64,000 nucleotides of DNA from Schizochytrium sp. TIO01 (lineage: Eukaryota > Sar > Bigyra > Thraustochytrida > Thraustochytriidae). The DNA lies in NCBI GenBank assembly GCA_004764695.1, contig SMSO01000034.1, positions 4,658,501 to 4,722,500 on the forward strand, given 5' to 3'. Every line of letters starts with the position of its first letter. The first letter of the stretch is position 1. The notes beneath the pieces were generated by a model. That model was given only the letters and a program-made list of their open reading frames with translations, did no database searches and was not told where the DNA came from. A program made the position numbers and the translations under genes. Shown piece by piece: positions 35,101 through 43,258 of the stretch.

Positions 35101-37677
35101 GAGTTTCGAGTAGGGTACTAAGGATGCGTTGAGTTTGAGGTTGCTTGCGATATTTCGGTGCGGAGCATATCGCCAACCCTGGGTGATTTTCTCACGAGCC
35201 CAGACTTCATGAGAATTGACTGAAATGCATCGGATTAGTTCCTCCAAGTGAATCGATAAGGTGCTCGATACCTTGCTAGTATCAATCGAAGCACAACCTG
35301 GCTTATCCTCATCCCATTCCTTATCAGCATAGCGAAGAGATTTTCGGTGATCACGTCCAGTTGGCGGAGACTTGCGCAACGGCTCCTGAGTGTCTTTAGA
35401 CGGTGGCTCCAACCTGAAACCCAACAAGAGGATAAGTTTCACCGTCTCAGAGGCCATGTGCATGTTATATTTCGCTTCTTCGGCTGTGAGATCTTCAAAA
35501 GGAACTAATAAGGGATGCAGCTTAGCATTGTCGTCGCGTGTTTTAGAATATGACCAACTATCTTTAATTTTCTGCATGCACCACACATTGTGCATATTTC
35601 TCGCAAGCCTTCTCGCAAGCGCCTTCGTTGTTGGGCTTAGGCGCACCACACTCGTGTCTAAAGGTTGAGGGTCGAATGTTTGAGCAGCGTGTTCCCTTGC
35701 ATCAAAAGGTTTAATTGCTTGACAAACCCAATGCGGTTTAGTGCTGCATTCACAAAGTGAAAGGCTAAAACCTTTTGCCACTAGAGGCCCTTCGCAGTTC
35801 TTATGGCATCTCTCACGGCACACAAGGCATACATCCATCTCACATTTCGAACAATAATACATGAATTGCAGCATATGTTTGAAATCGGCACATGAGGATG
35901 TACATGTCTCTGGGGACTCGATTCGTTTTGTTAGTGCAACGAGTGCGTGGTCAATACGTATGTCATTCTCTGGAGCAAAATTCAATATGCTTTCACATCC
36001 CTCGACATCTCCCATAAGCACAAGGCGATGTAAGAGCTCTTGCATTCGTCCACGTTCAGCTGATGCATAGCAACCCATCCGCAGTAACATCCGTACTGCT
36101 TCAAGGTTATCCTTTTCGATAGCAAGATCAAGTTCTGTAATTCCCTGCTCTCGAGAGGCCTCTGCAAGAGGAGGGTGTATGGCACGATTGATTTGGAAGA
36201 CATCTTCCACGCGTTCTGCATTTGCTTCGGCGTCTTGCCATAGCTCAACCAGCGTCCGAATGACTTCAACGTTTCCATTAGCAGTGGCCAAATGTGTAAA
36301 TGAGTAATGTGCTAAAGTAAGCTCATTAATTGGCAAAGGAGCTTCAAAAAATGGCTGCCCAAGTAGTTTGCTCCACGAAAGATGCGCAAAGGCCCCACTT
36401 CTTGCCGCGTAATGTAAAGCATTCCAACCGTCCTGGTCGACAGCTTGCAAAAGTCCTACAGGACTTAGACTGTATTCGAAAAGAAGCTTGGCACACCGCG
36501 CGTGGCCTTCACTTTCTTGGGATAAAGCAAGCATTAGAGCGGTTCGTCGGTACATGTCTATTGCTTCAATGTGGTTTGAGGCACTGTTTATTTGGAGAAG
36601 AATTTCTACAATCTCAGGTTCGCCTTGTTCGCAAGCTACAATCAAGGATGTCTGAGAGTTAGGTGGGTGCTGATGCATAGCGACAGAAGCTCTGAGTCGT
36701 TCGCTAGAAAGCATCAAGAGACGCACGCATTCTGTGCGGTAAGTGCGCGGAGCAAAATATAATGCTAAGCCCAACGGGGTAAGTCTCTGATCGTCCTGGA
36801 CTCTAGGATCGATGTCAGGACACATTCGTAAAAGAGTCTCTAGCGCTTGAATATTCCCTGAAAGGCAGCACGCATGCAGAATTGTCCTTTGACAGTAGCT
36901 CGAACGTGCATTGATATCCACAATCTTGTTAAGGCGGTCCTCAGTAAGAACCCAGTGCTCTGACTGAGCAAGAAGCAACACGGTTTCATCAATAATATTT
37001 CCTGGAATCCTATCGTACAGAGAACTTTCAATCGTAGCAACAATGTCTGTAGTTTGTACATAATGAATTTTATTTTGTGAGTTTTGCATGTGTACCTCTT
37101 CATCACCAGTATCATTTAAGGTTGCCTCTCGAAAGCAGGCGTCCTGAACAATATAGATTCGTGCATCTTGCACATGGACGCATGCATCAATCGCAGTATA
37201 TCGTGTTGCATCCCCTGCACCACAAATATAAAGATCGTCGACTGCACCAGAGCGATGCAAAATTGTTTTCATAGCCGTAAGTGTTTCTGAACCATAGTCT
37301 CGAAATGCAGAGTACGTGTCACGTTGAGGGTCTGTGCCCGTGAAGATAATATGGTTATCGATGGCAAGACGCAAAGGTGTTGCTCCACTGGTCCCCGCAA
37401 CACATTCTTCATTACGAAGACGTTGGGTGTCCCCAAGTTGTAAAATATAGCGAACTTCTCCCTTTTGCGCACCGGGGTGGTTTTCTACAAATGAACAATG
37501 CGTACATGGATGATACTTCAGGCAAATAAAGACCTCATCGAAGAATCCATCAGTCTGAAGGTGTTCGATATTTGCAAGGACCAAGTCCGGGTTGTCTGAT
37601 CGCTTATAAATATCTTCTTGCACGTGCATGAGGACCAAGCCTCGTTTCCTTCTCGGCTTTCGAGGTGTTTGGCTCAT
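32158..37677 (-). CDS. Polycystin/TRP-like channel fused to pseudo-nicotinamidase, ankyrin, UBR-like and RyR domains
   Basis: 1839 aa, ATG at 37677. Domains in order: isochorismatase/nicotinamidase fold, about 10-220 (HPCTHCSFVENHPG, DTYSAF, ICGAGDATRYTAIDA); ankyrin-type repeats, about 225-580; a Cys/His box, 592-655, like the UBR zinc finger of UBR4 (YYCSKCEMDVCLVC then RCHKNCEG and CEC); RyR domains, about 685-757 and 805-888 (NVWCMQKIKDSWSY; EVWAREKITQGWRYAP); ankyrin repeats, about 925-1060 and 1160-1220. The channel follows: TM1 about 1321-1338, a large extracellular polycystin-type loop to about 1510 with N-glycosylation sequons, TM2-TM5 (1516-1652), pore near 1657-1682, TM6 to about 1716, cytosolic tail. 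Catalytic residues of the first domain look lost: Asp to His18, Lys to Thr113, Cys to Ala157. PKD2-family channels pass cations at ciliary, plasma or ER membranes; the rest is probably cytosolic sensing and scaffolding. The protein may continue into the 31623-32171 ORF. Confidence 0.88.
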   Translation of the reverse strand: MSQTPRKPRRKRGLVLMHVQEDIYKRSDNPDLVLANIEHLQTDGFFDEVFICLKYHPCTHCSFVENHPGAQKGEVRYILQLGDTQRLRNEECVAGTSGATPLRLAIDNHIIFTGTDPQRDTYSAFRDYGSETLTAMKTILHRSGAVDDLYICGAGDATRYTAIDACVHVQDARIYIVQDACFREATLNDTGDEEVHMQNSQNKIHYVQTTDIVATIESSLYDRIPGNIIDETVLLLAQSEHWVLTEDRLNKIVDINARSSYCQRTILHACCLSGNIQALETLLRMCPDIDPRVQDDQRLTPLGLALYFAPRTYRTECVRLLMLSSERLRASVAMHQHPPNSQTSLIVACEQGEPEIVEILLQINSASNHIEAIDMYRRTALMLALSQESEGHARCAKLLFEYSLSPVGLLQAVDQDGWNALHYAARSGAFAHLSWSKLLGQPFFEAPLPINELTLAHYSFTHLATANGNVEVIRTLVELWQDAEANAERVEDVFQINRAIHPPLAEASREQGITELDLAIEKDNLEAVRMLLRMGCYASAERGRMQELLHRLVLMGDVEGCESILNFAPENDIRIDHALVALTKRIESPETCTSSCADFKHMLQFMYYCSKCEMDVCLVCRERCHKNCEGPLVAKGFSLSLCECSTKPHWVCQAIKPFDAREHAAQTFDPQPLDTSVVRLSPTTKALARRLARNMHNVWCMQKIKDSWSYSKTRDDNAKLHPLLVPFEDLTAEEAKYNMHMASETVKLILLLGFRLEPPSKDTQEPLRKSPPTGRDHRKSLRYADKEWDEDKPGCASIDTSKVSSTLSIHLEELIRCISVNSHEVWAREKITQGWRYAPHRNIASNLKLNASLVPYSKLNKTEKFDLVQGVEETIKAIMCLGWEICPVSENATANILKRTQERARRESVDMTCEKLTFHNVHQMRQQLLNSYLLAAVRRGHLDSINIILSHSVQNASADLNVKNKNGRTALSLAVLGRHYSTVRHLLALHVDANRRDTNGFTAVSLAAYIGDLEMCKILVESEVDVKVLIPDNLGFTALHHAAYQGHTKCCEYLVRHLQQLYQVDEIVNLSLRGVETLQLSEMAKVDKSLEIEELMSLDDPQMNKSVSFSVSQTKGDSPIPQSAKARTRWSVLRLVVPKLVSTAVAPLGVSHSNVKETKQHISMYSPLSMAVQNEKIEVVKSLIELSADPIMEEPGTDAGPLTPYYRALYQHIHIADDVERLRAEVQERSMHWGFPSAPFQYGPRASLLKDSKRGGILQHARSELTPESIANKPLRELQHILKELELQLVASTELIDVLNLSHSVRRWRNRHAMWQFFRRTTVLIGILVWFAMMVQLAPDYDVTAERSWRESLKAEIEDNVQDVKSFEDMENWLVNEFPNQFRFNITDDSLIYMGYNRVIGGLKLEQTVLPLLAHGLVWQDASESLRETGESFVSILAQSTSEQISTVMNSTIRHNDTGGMQVLSIEMNLYNPLHNIYGIVQATMSTSFYAGPSLDVSVQEFRVDYRRFPPSREFEGTVAGMILLLLSYAMHSKIIRSRKPPAVVFVVLALLLTVLVIDYQAFAQTRGIRTNVSGSEFSSWGEHHRLLQTERRTVAVIFLLSMIPLLRAARSIPDIGPVIVALTNTITNLAVGIYLLVVAAACFLLAFCFHVGFGSSVSPWMTFGSTFYSLFYTPFVESWDGLELIASTSWSGLLAAASFIMFATININLLIAIVTDVYPKEREASDSMWEQFITEEIESSLRTNRKHKHLFRDLDINYWDSRKIIANMSNEAIYEKREEEAFEVIEPSSHNTSLPAQHPPAMANAALLNYSEAMDKQSIRFQELENKLRAGLKSNGYN
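35014..35625 (-). other. Two RyR domains in the channel
   Basis: Residues about 685-757 and 805-888 each match the RyR repeat pattern: an N-terminal helix, then NxHxVWxxxKIxxxWxY, RD/RN, HPxLVPYxxL-like and a final ETxKxIxxLG(F/W) helix. Known RyR domains occur as two tandem pairs in ryanodine receptors and singly in some prokaryotic proteins; their function is structural or possibly ligand-binding. A 47-residue charged linker separates the two copies. Confidence 0.75.
35713..35904 (-). other. UBR-box-like zinc-binding module inside the channel
   Basis: Residues 592-655 contain Cys at 592, 596, 609, 612, 617, 620, 624, 628, 642, 644 and 652, and His at 625 and 649. The spacing YxCxxCxxxxCxxCxxxCHK and then CxC follows the UBR box of UBR4/poe-type proteins rather than a RING or ZZ finger. 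Classical N-recognins use this fold to bind N-degrons. UBR4-type boxes lack some of those ligand residues, so binding here is unknown. Confidence 0.65.
37018..37650 (-). other. Isochorismatase/nicotinamidase-fold domain of the channel, probably catalytically dead
   Basis: Recognised by the run HPxxHxSFxxNHPG (residues 56-69), ECVAGTSGA (91-99), DTYSAF (120-125) and ICGAGDATRYTAIDA (151-165). Family enzymes use an Asp in VDVQxDF, a Lys before the DxYSAF block and a Cys four residues before TALDA. Here these are His18 (in LMHVQED), Thr113 and Ala157. Of the metal ligands, both His of HPxxH remain, but the preceding Asp is Lys54, and the His of the PxHC motif is Glu91. The scaffold appears kept while the chemistry is gone, which suggests ligand binding or scaffolding. 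Confidence 0.8.
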
Positions 37678-39105
37678 GTTGATAGCCTCCGGAAATACCT
37701 TCCCACCACCAAATTTCTGCGTGTCAAACTTTTCGCAATACCACCCGGCCGCCTTACATATGGTCCCGATCTGCCGTGCGAAGTCTCTACCAGCTTATTT
37801 GCTGCTTTGTCTGAGGTCCGCAAACACTTTTGATAGAAATATTCCTCTTCCAAACGTTGTTGCTGTCGCTGTCGCTGTCCCTCTGAACTCTGTATTGTTT
37901 TGCTGCAGCCAATACTTTAGTCTGCACACATTTCTATACCATTTGCTTCTCAAAGAGCCCAAGCTACAGCCACTTAAAGGTTGTCTCTGTAACAACCTGA
38001 TCAGTCTTGGGACTTCCTTGCACTTCTCGTATTACCATCTCATTTGTCCGTTTCTAAAGGATACTCCTTATGGGTCCCCCATTTCTTTCTACAATATTCA
38101 TTTCGTCACAAAGGCATTATGACATAAAACATCTTCCCATATTTGGTTCTGAAGAATGTCAATAGGCGATGCATTGCTCGAATTGCAGGATAATCACGTG
38201 GGTATGTATGTGCCTCATCCGTACTTAGCTATTGCACTTCAGATGGAAAGCCTGTACTACTAGGTGTATTTAGCACTACCAAGGCATCTACTAGGTACTA
38301 CCTACCGGTATCAGTAATTGGTAAATAGGCCACTACTACCGCAGGGTTAATTGATTGAACATTATATTATTCAATTTATTTGACCAACAACTTAAACTCC
38401 AAGTTGGTTGGCGAATTAATATAAAACAATCATGCGTTGCTATTCCCTACCCGGCAGAGCATTTCTGCCATTAGGTCCTTTTTTCTACCAGCAACCGTAC
38501 TTCTTCTTGGAGATGTAATAGCCTGAGTGATCGACAGCTGCAAGCTTGGCATCTGTATTTCGTGAAGCCCTCATTCATAGTCTCCTTTTGCAATTAAGGC
38601 ACCTATGTTGGATCTCAGTTAGTTCTTCTTGACGATAAAACATTTGCACTAGCGAACTAAAGTTTACGATGTGTACGAGATATTGATAAGAGTCATTTAC
38701 AAGAAATAATAATAGTCCCATTCGGCCCTTGTGGTATCTTTGATGTTTTGGACCCTTCTTCCGTCCGATCCGCTAATGAACTATCATTTCAAGGTTAAGC
38801 AAGAATGACTTCGGCACCGATCCAAGGAGGCAACAATACCGATTCCTAGACCGCGGGGTGTATTCACGTTTCGTGTACCTTGTCTTGAGTAAAGCACGCA
38901 AAAGGTTCGTGGGTTGTAGCAGGATCCGGTGCGCACTTTTACAGTCTTGAGCTCATCTCAACAACTTCTCTGAGCATACGAAATACCTGCGAAAGTCGCG
39001 CCCAAAATTGAAATACCGAAAGTTCTAACGCAAGAGCATAAGTGCACCTCCCAAGTTGAAAATCAAGGCTCGCGGGAGTGTTTGGAAAAACTAGCACAAC
39101 CAAGG
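37678..39105. promoter_or_regulatory. 1.4-kb divergent intergenic region (channel / METTL7-like)
   Basis: The two flanking genes are transcribed away from each other, so both promoters should lie here. I see TACTAG/CTACC-rich short repeats near 38255-38340. A plus-strand ORF at 37628-38122 has no recognisable domain and overlaps the channel start, so I left it out. Confidence 0.5.
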
Positions 39106-40038
39106 ATGACAAGTGCTCCTTTGATGCTTGGCCCTGAGCCAATTGAGATTGATGGGAAAGAGTATGTGGTTCGATCTGATATGGTTCGCAGGCGCAAGCC
39201 TCCGACTGTGCAGGCAAGAACGCAAAAGATGCTCGCGTATCTGGGGGTGTTAGCTGGATTGGCAGCGTCAAGACGGCTTCGTTTGTTTTTTGCTGCCGGA
39301 TTTGCTGGATCAGGTGTGGCAATGGCTTTGCTCTACACCATCATGCGCTCCTCAAAATCATTGAGTGAAGCAATTACTTCACGCCTACTTCCTCAAATGA
39401 TGGCGGGACTTGACATTGCAATGGGCAAAGTGAAGAAGGAGCTACTCAAGGACTTGAAAGGAGATGTTCTCGATTTTGGTGCAGGCGATGGACAGTACTT
39501 AAAATACGTTGCGAGCCAAGTAGATAAGATCAAATCTGTGACTAGCCTTGAGCCCTTGCAAAAGTTTCATACGAAGATTGAAGAGCGCGCGAAAGCACTC
39601 GGTGTGCCTTTCAAGGGCGTTTATAAGAAGTATTCCGCAGACTTGCTTCGCGAGCGTGGTCCAGAGCAATTCGACACCATTATTGTTGGTTGTGTTCTTT
39701 GCGAAGTACCAGATCAACACGCTGCAGTCAAGGATCTGTATCAGTTACTTCGTCCTGGAGGAAAGCTTTTCTACATAGAACACGTTGCTTACGAGGAAGG
39801 AACCTTGCTCAATTACCTTCAACAATTTATCAATCCTTTCTGGAGAGTTGTGAGTGGCGGTTGCAATTGCAATCGCCATACTCTGCGTGCAATTCGATCC
39901 GCTCCCTGGAATGTGTTTACTTGGGAGCTACTGACCGATGTTCCTCTACTAAATCGCATGCAAACAGGCCTCGCTGTCAAGGAAGACCTCGCTAATCCTG
40001 ATATCCATACGCCTACGAACAACAATGCACGTCTTTAA
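39106..40038 (+). CDS. METTL7-like SAM-dependent methyltransferase, membrane-anchored
   Basis: 310 aa from the ATG at 39106 (MTSAPLML); the open frame starts 24 nt earlier at a TTG. Residues about 42-80 contain two hydrophobic stretches split by a basic RRLRL, likely a membrane anchor or hairpin. The class I methyltransferase core follows: motif I VLDFGAGDGQYLKYV (about 121-135), acidic end of strand 2 in SVTSLEP (about 144-150), FDTIIVGCVLCEVPD and LLRPGGKLFYIEHV. The phrase SLEP..FHxKIEERAKALG and the IEHV loop are typical of METTL7/TMT1, which in animals methylate thiols at the ER and lipid droplets. The substrate here is unknown. Plant and bacterial UbiE-like relatives are the alternative. 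Confidence 0.85.
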   Translation: MTSAPLMLGPEPIEIDGKEYVVRSDMVRRRKPPTVQARTQKMLAYLGVLAGLAASRRLRLFFAAGFAGSGVAMALLYTIMRSSKSLSEAITSRLLPQMMAGLDIAMGKVKKELLKDLKGDVLDFGAGDGQYLKYVASQVDKIKSVTSLEPLQKFHTKIEERAKALGVPFKGVYKKYSADLLRERGPEQFDTIIVGCVLCEVPDQHAAVKDLYQLLRPGGKLFYIEHVAYEEGTLLNYLQQFINPFWRVVSGGCNCNRHTLRAIRSAPWNVFTWELLTDVPLLNRMQTGLAVKEDLANPDIHTPTNNNARL

Positions 40039-40845
40039 AATCTCACGTAAGGCATTCAAGCAGTTCTGGGTATTTGATACTCGTACGCCTTGGTTTTTTA
40101 CCTATGCGATGAAAAGACGTATCATAGTGCTGCTCAATAGGGGTTCTCCGCGCCAAGCAAAAAAAGAAAAGAAAAACTTATCATCTATCATCTCCAAGCA
40201 CCAACAAATGTTTAAGCTAAGGATATAACTTGTAGAGTTTATTTACTACATACCAACTGCTGCTTATTCTCATCCTGCAACCATGGGGTGCCGTGTATGC
40301 CACTCATGATACCACTAACAAGATGGGCAATTATGCAGAGGTAGGTAGTACTCTGCTTGCTAGTCTGGTTCTGACCCGCCGTCACGAAGGTTGCAGAAGG
40401 ATAGCACAGTCGAGCAAGGAATTCAATTGTTAACATTGCTCTCGCTTCTGAACTTGATGATCCTGTCTTTGGATTTCACTCACAGAAAGAAAAGTGTCAA
40501 ATGCCAGTAGACGCACATAGGTGCTATGTTTTTTACGCATGTTAGAACTGCAGTCAATAATGTCCTCTGATGAAATCACTTGCTTAAACGCAAAGAAGGA
40601 AGTTGTTGTTTACTTAAATCTAGGGCTCCACGAGCCATTCTGCGAGCGGTCTTTGCATGAAGGCAAAAAAAATGTGACATTTATTATTATCTATATTTGA
40701 TTCTATAAATGCTGAGTTGCCACCTTTGTGTATATAACTCCAATAAATCGATACAGGAAAACGTGGGAAAAACAATTTCATTTAAAAAAGAGTGATGCAT
40801 GCAAAGAAAATCATCAAACATTCGTAGCTTAGTAGTCTATCAAAT
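40039..40845. other. 807-bp convergent intergenic region
   Basis: It lies between the 3' ends of the METTL7-like gene and the phosphoglucomutase gene. Short ORFs only. No RNA gene or repeat recognised. Confidence 0.6.
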
Positions 40846-42726
40846 TTAGGTGATCACAGTGGGACCCTCACGCCCGGTAATGGCGTGAATGTCAGAAAAG
40901 TCAAGGGCCAGCTGTACAAGGGACTCGAGCGCCGTAGCGGTCTCCTGGTTCGTGTCTTCCTTGCTGTATTTCTCAATGTACAGGCGGATTGTGGCGCCAA
41001 CGGAGCCAGTTCCGGAGAGGCGAAAGACGAAACGAGAACCGTCGCCCATAAGGAAACGCCAACCCTGGTTCGGGGAGATGGAGCCGTCAACCTCATCGTG
41101 AAATTCGAATTCATCGCATTTCACGAGCGTGAAGCCACCTCCGACCTCGAGAGGCTTCTCGCCCGTGAGCTGGAACATGAAGATGATGCCATTAAGGCGG
41201 GCCATGACCTTTTGTGCGAGGTCTGCCTCAACATTCTCATAATCATACCGCGTGTAGTAGTTACGGCCAAAGTTCTCCCAATGCTCACGGACCACATCTT
41301 CGACAGATACAAGCGGCTTGGACTTATCGGTATTCTTGGCTGCAAGGATGTTAAGCCAGCAAAGTACTGCGAAAATACCGTCCTTCTCGCGAATGTGGTT
41401 GGACCCCGTACCGAAGGACTCTTCTCCACAGAGCACGGGGTTGAAGTCCTTTTCACCGCCGGTGAGCTCCTTGGCGTCCATGAGGTTTCCAAAATACTTC
41501 CAGCCTGTAGGTGTCTCGAAAAACTTCATATCCTTATCCTCTGCCACGCGATCTGCCGCTCCAGATGTCGGCATACTGCGAGCCACCGTCTTGAGACCGT
41601 CCTTGAAAAACTTGATACACTCTGCATTGTTGGCAATCACTGCGAGTGAGTCCGAAGGAGTCACAAAGAACTGTTTTCCGAGAATCATGTTACGATCAGC
41701 ATCACCGTCTGCGGCAGCTCCGAAGTCTGGGAGACTGTCAGGATCTACGTCGGCGAGAGCGCATCCCTTGGAGTCCAAGCCCATGCTCTTGACCAGGTCA
41801 TGAGCGTAAGTGAGGTTGGGATCCGGGTGGCCTCCGCCAAAATCCTCGAGAGGCTCGCAGTTCTGAAGCTGCTCCAGAGGCACGCCGAGTTCCTGGTGGA
41901 AGATGCGCTTGGCAAAAGGACCGGCCACACCGCTCATGGCGTCGTAGGTGAAGGTGAAATCATCGCGTTCCAGGAAGGCCTTAATTTCCCCGAGGTCAAA
42001 GACTTCATCCATGAGCTGCGCATATGTTTCAGTAGAGTCAATGACTTCGACGCTAAAGTTGTCTCCAAAGGAGGTCTCACCAACGGTGGCAAGGTCTACT
42101 TCGGGAAGGTCGGCGATCTTATACTCAGAGATCGTCTGGGAGATCTTGAAGATGGCGTCAGTAATGGCCTCGTTTGCAGGGCCACCGTTGCGGGAGTTGT
42201 ACTTGAGACCGCAATCTTCGTTAGGGCCGGCAGGGTTGTGGCTGGCAGTCATGATAAAGCCTCCGGCAGCGCCAAGGGACCGGATGAGGTGGCTCACAGC
42301 AGGCGTGGAGATGAGACCCTCAAGACCGACCACGACCTTTGCAACGCCGTTGGCACAGGCCATGCGGATGATGGTCTGAGCCATTTCTTTGTTGTAGTAG
42401 CGGCCATCACCGCCAAGAATCAACAGATCTCCCTCGGGATTGGCGTCGCCTTTAAGAGAGTCAAAGGTGGCCTGGACGAAGTTCTCAACGTAGTTTTCCT
42501 GCATGAAGACCTTGGCTTTCTTGCGAAGACCCGAGGTGCCAGGCTTCTGGCCCTCATAGGGCTTCGTGCTCACTGTCTGGATCTTGGGGCTGCTCATCGT
42601 GGCAAAAGGCACTTGCTGCCTCGCTCTCAATCGGATTTGCGTTCGGATTTGCTGTACCAACATCGCCTCGGCGAGGCTGAAGCAACGACGACTATAGTAA
42701 TTGGAAAGAGCACTAAAAAATATCAT
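40846..42726 (-). CDS. pgm: Phosphoglucomutase (alpha-D-glucose 1,6-phosphomutase)
   Basis: Interconverts glucose-1-phosphate and glucose-6-phosphate, linking glycolysis to UDP-glucose and storage-glucan synthesis. Visible motifs (numbering from the first Met): GTSGLRKK near 63-70, phosphoserine loop TASHNPAG with Ser162, metal loop DGDADRN 340-346, sugar-binding GEESFG 434-439, and the C-terminal phosphate site RLSGTGS. The PGM1/Pgm2 eukaryotic form fits well. In-frame ATGs lie at 42726, 42663 and 42597. Starting at 42597 (MSSPKIQTVSTKPYEG) gives 583 aa, close to the usual 560. Starting upstream adds 22-43 residues that are basic and acid-free over MLVQQIRTQIRLRARQQV, like a mitochondrial presequence. 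The longest frame is given. Long antisense ORFs across this gene are codon-bias shadows. Confidence 0.95.
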   Translation of the reverse strand: MIFFSALSNYYSRRCFSLAEAMLVQQIRTQIRLRARQQVPFATMSSPKIQTVSTKPYEGQKPGTSGLRKKAKVFMQENYVENFVQATFDSLKGDANPEGDLLILGGDGRYYNKEMAQTIIRMACANGVAKVVVGLEGLISTPAVSHLIRSLGAAGGFIMTASHNPAGPNEDCGLKYNSRNGGPANEAITDAIFKISQTISEYKIADLPEVDLATVGETSFGDNFSVEVIDSTETYAQLMDEVFDLGEIKAFLERDDFTFTYDAMSGVAGPFAKRIFHQELGVPLEQLQNCEPLEDFGGGHPDPNLTYAHDLVKSMGLDSKGCALADVDPDSLPDFGAAADGDADRNMILGKQFFVTPSDSLAVIANNAECIKFFKDGLKTVARSMPTSGAADRVAEDKDMKFFETPTGWKYFGNLMDAKELTGGEKDFNPVLCGEESFGTGSNHIREKDGIFAVLCWLNILAAKNTDKSKPLVSVEDVVREHWENFGRNYYTRYDYENVEADLAQKVMARLNGIIFMFQLTGEKPLEVGGGFTLVKCDEFEFHDEVDGSISPNQGWRFLMGDGSRFVFRLSGTGSVGATIRLYIEKYSKEDTNQETATALESLVQLALDFSDIHAITGREGPTVIT

Positions 42727-42773
42727 TCCTCCTTATAATCACCCATCTACCATTAACCATAACAGTATTCATT

Positions 42774-42854
42774 AAAAAAAGAAAAAAGAAAAAAGAAAAA
42801 AGAAAAAAGAAAAAAGAAAAAAGAAAAAAGAAAAAAGAAAAAAGAAAAAAGAAA
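42774..42854. repeat. (GAAAAAA)n 7-bp minisatellite
   Basis: About eleven near-perfect copies of a GAAAAAA unit, 48 bp upstream of the first in-frame ATG of the phosphoglucomutase gene. Confidence 0.95.
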
Positions 42855-43163
42855 GTCAGGACACAGAAGATGAACAGAATATCGATCGCTTCCTATCTGC
42901 ATACTGTACCGTCCTTTGACAAACAGCTCAAGGTTCCCGGGATGGTGCTCAGACATGGAGAAACAGCGAACGCTTCTATGCTAGACGAAGCCGCTAGATG
43001 CGACGGCTCTGCGCCTCTGGCTGCTCTTTCCTCGGCTTGGCTTCGGGCTCCTCGGAGTCTTCGCGGTGCTTTTTTGTGGGGATATCATTCTTTAGTTTTT
43101 AAAGTTTTTTTTTTAAAGTTTTTTTTTGTAACTTTCTCAAACTTTTTTACCTCATTTTTTTCC

Positions 43164-43258
43164 CATCATCATTATTATACTATCATTATCATCATTATCA
43201 TCGTTATTATCATTATCATCTTTATTATCATTATCATCATTACTACCATTATTATTAA
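43164..43258. repeat. (ATT/ATC)n imperfect trinucleotide repeat
   Basis: About 95 nt of mixed ATC, ATT and TTATC units, followed by AAAAT pentamers. Confidence 0.9.

Noticed and set aside
37628-38122. 164-aa plus-strand ORF overlapping the channel start
   Set aside because: Lies antisense to the channel N terminus and then in the promoter; no domain.
41800-42738. 312-aa antisense ORF over phosphoglucomutase (and a 254-aa one at 40885-41649)
   Set aside because: Opposite strand of a certain, conserved enzyme gene; open only because of codon bias.
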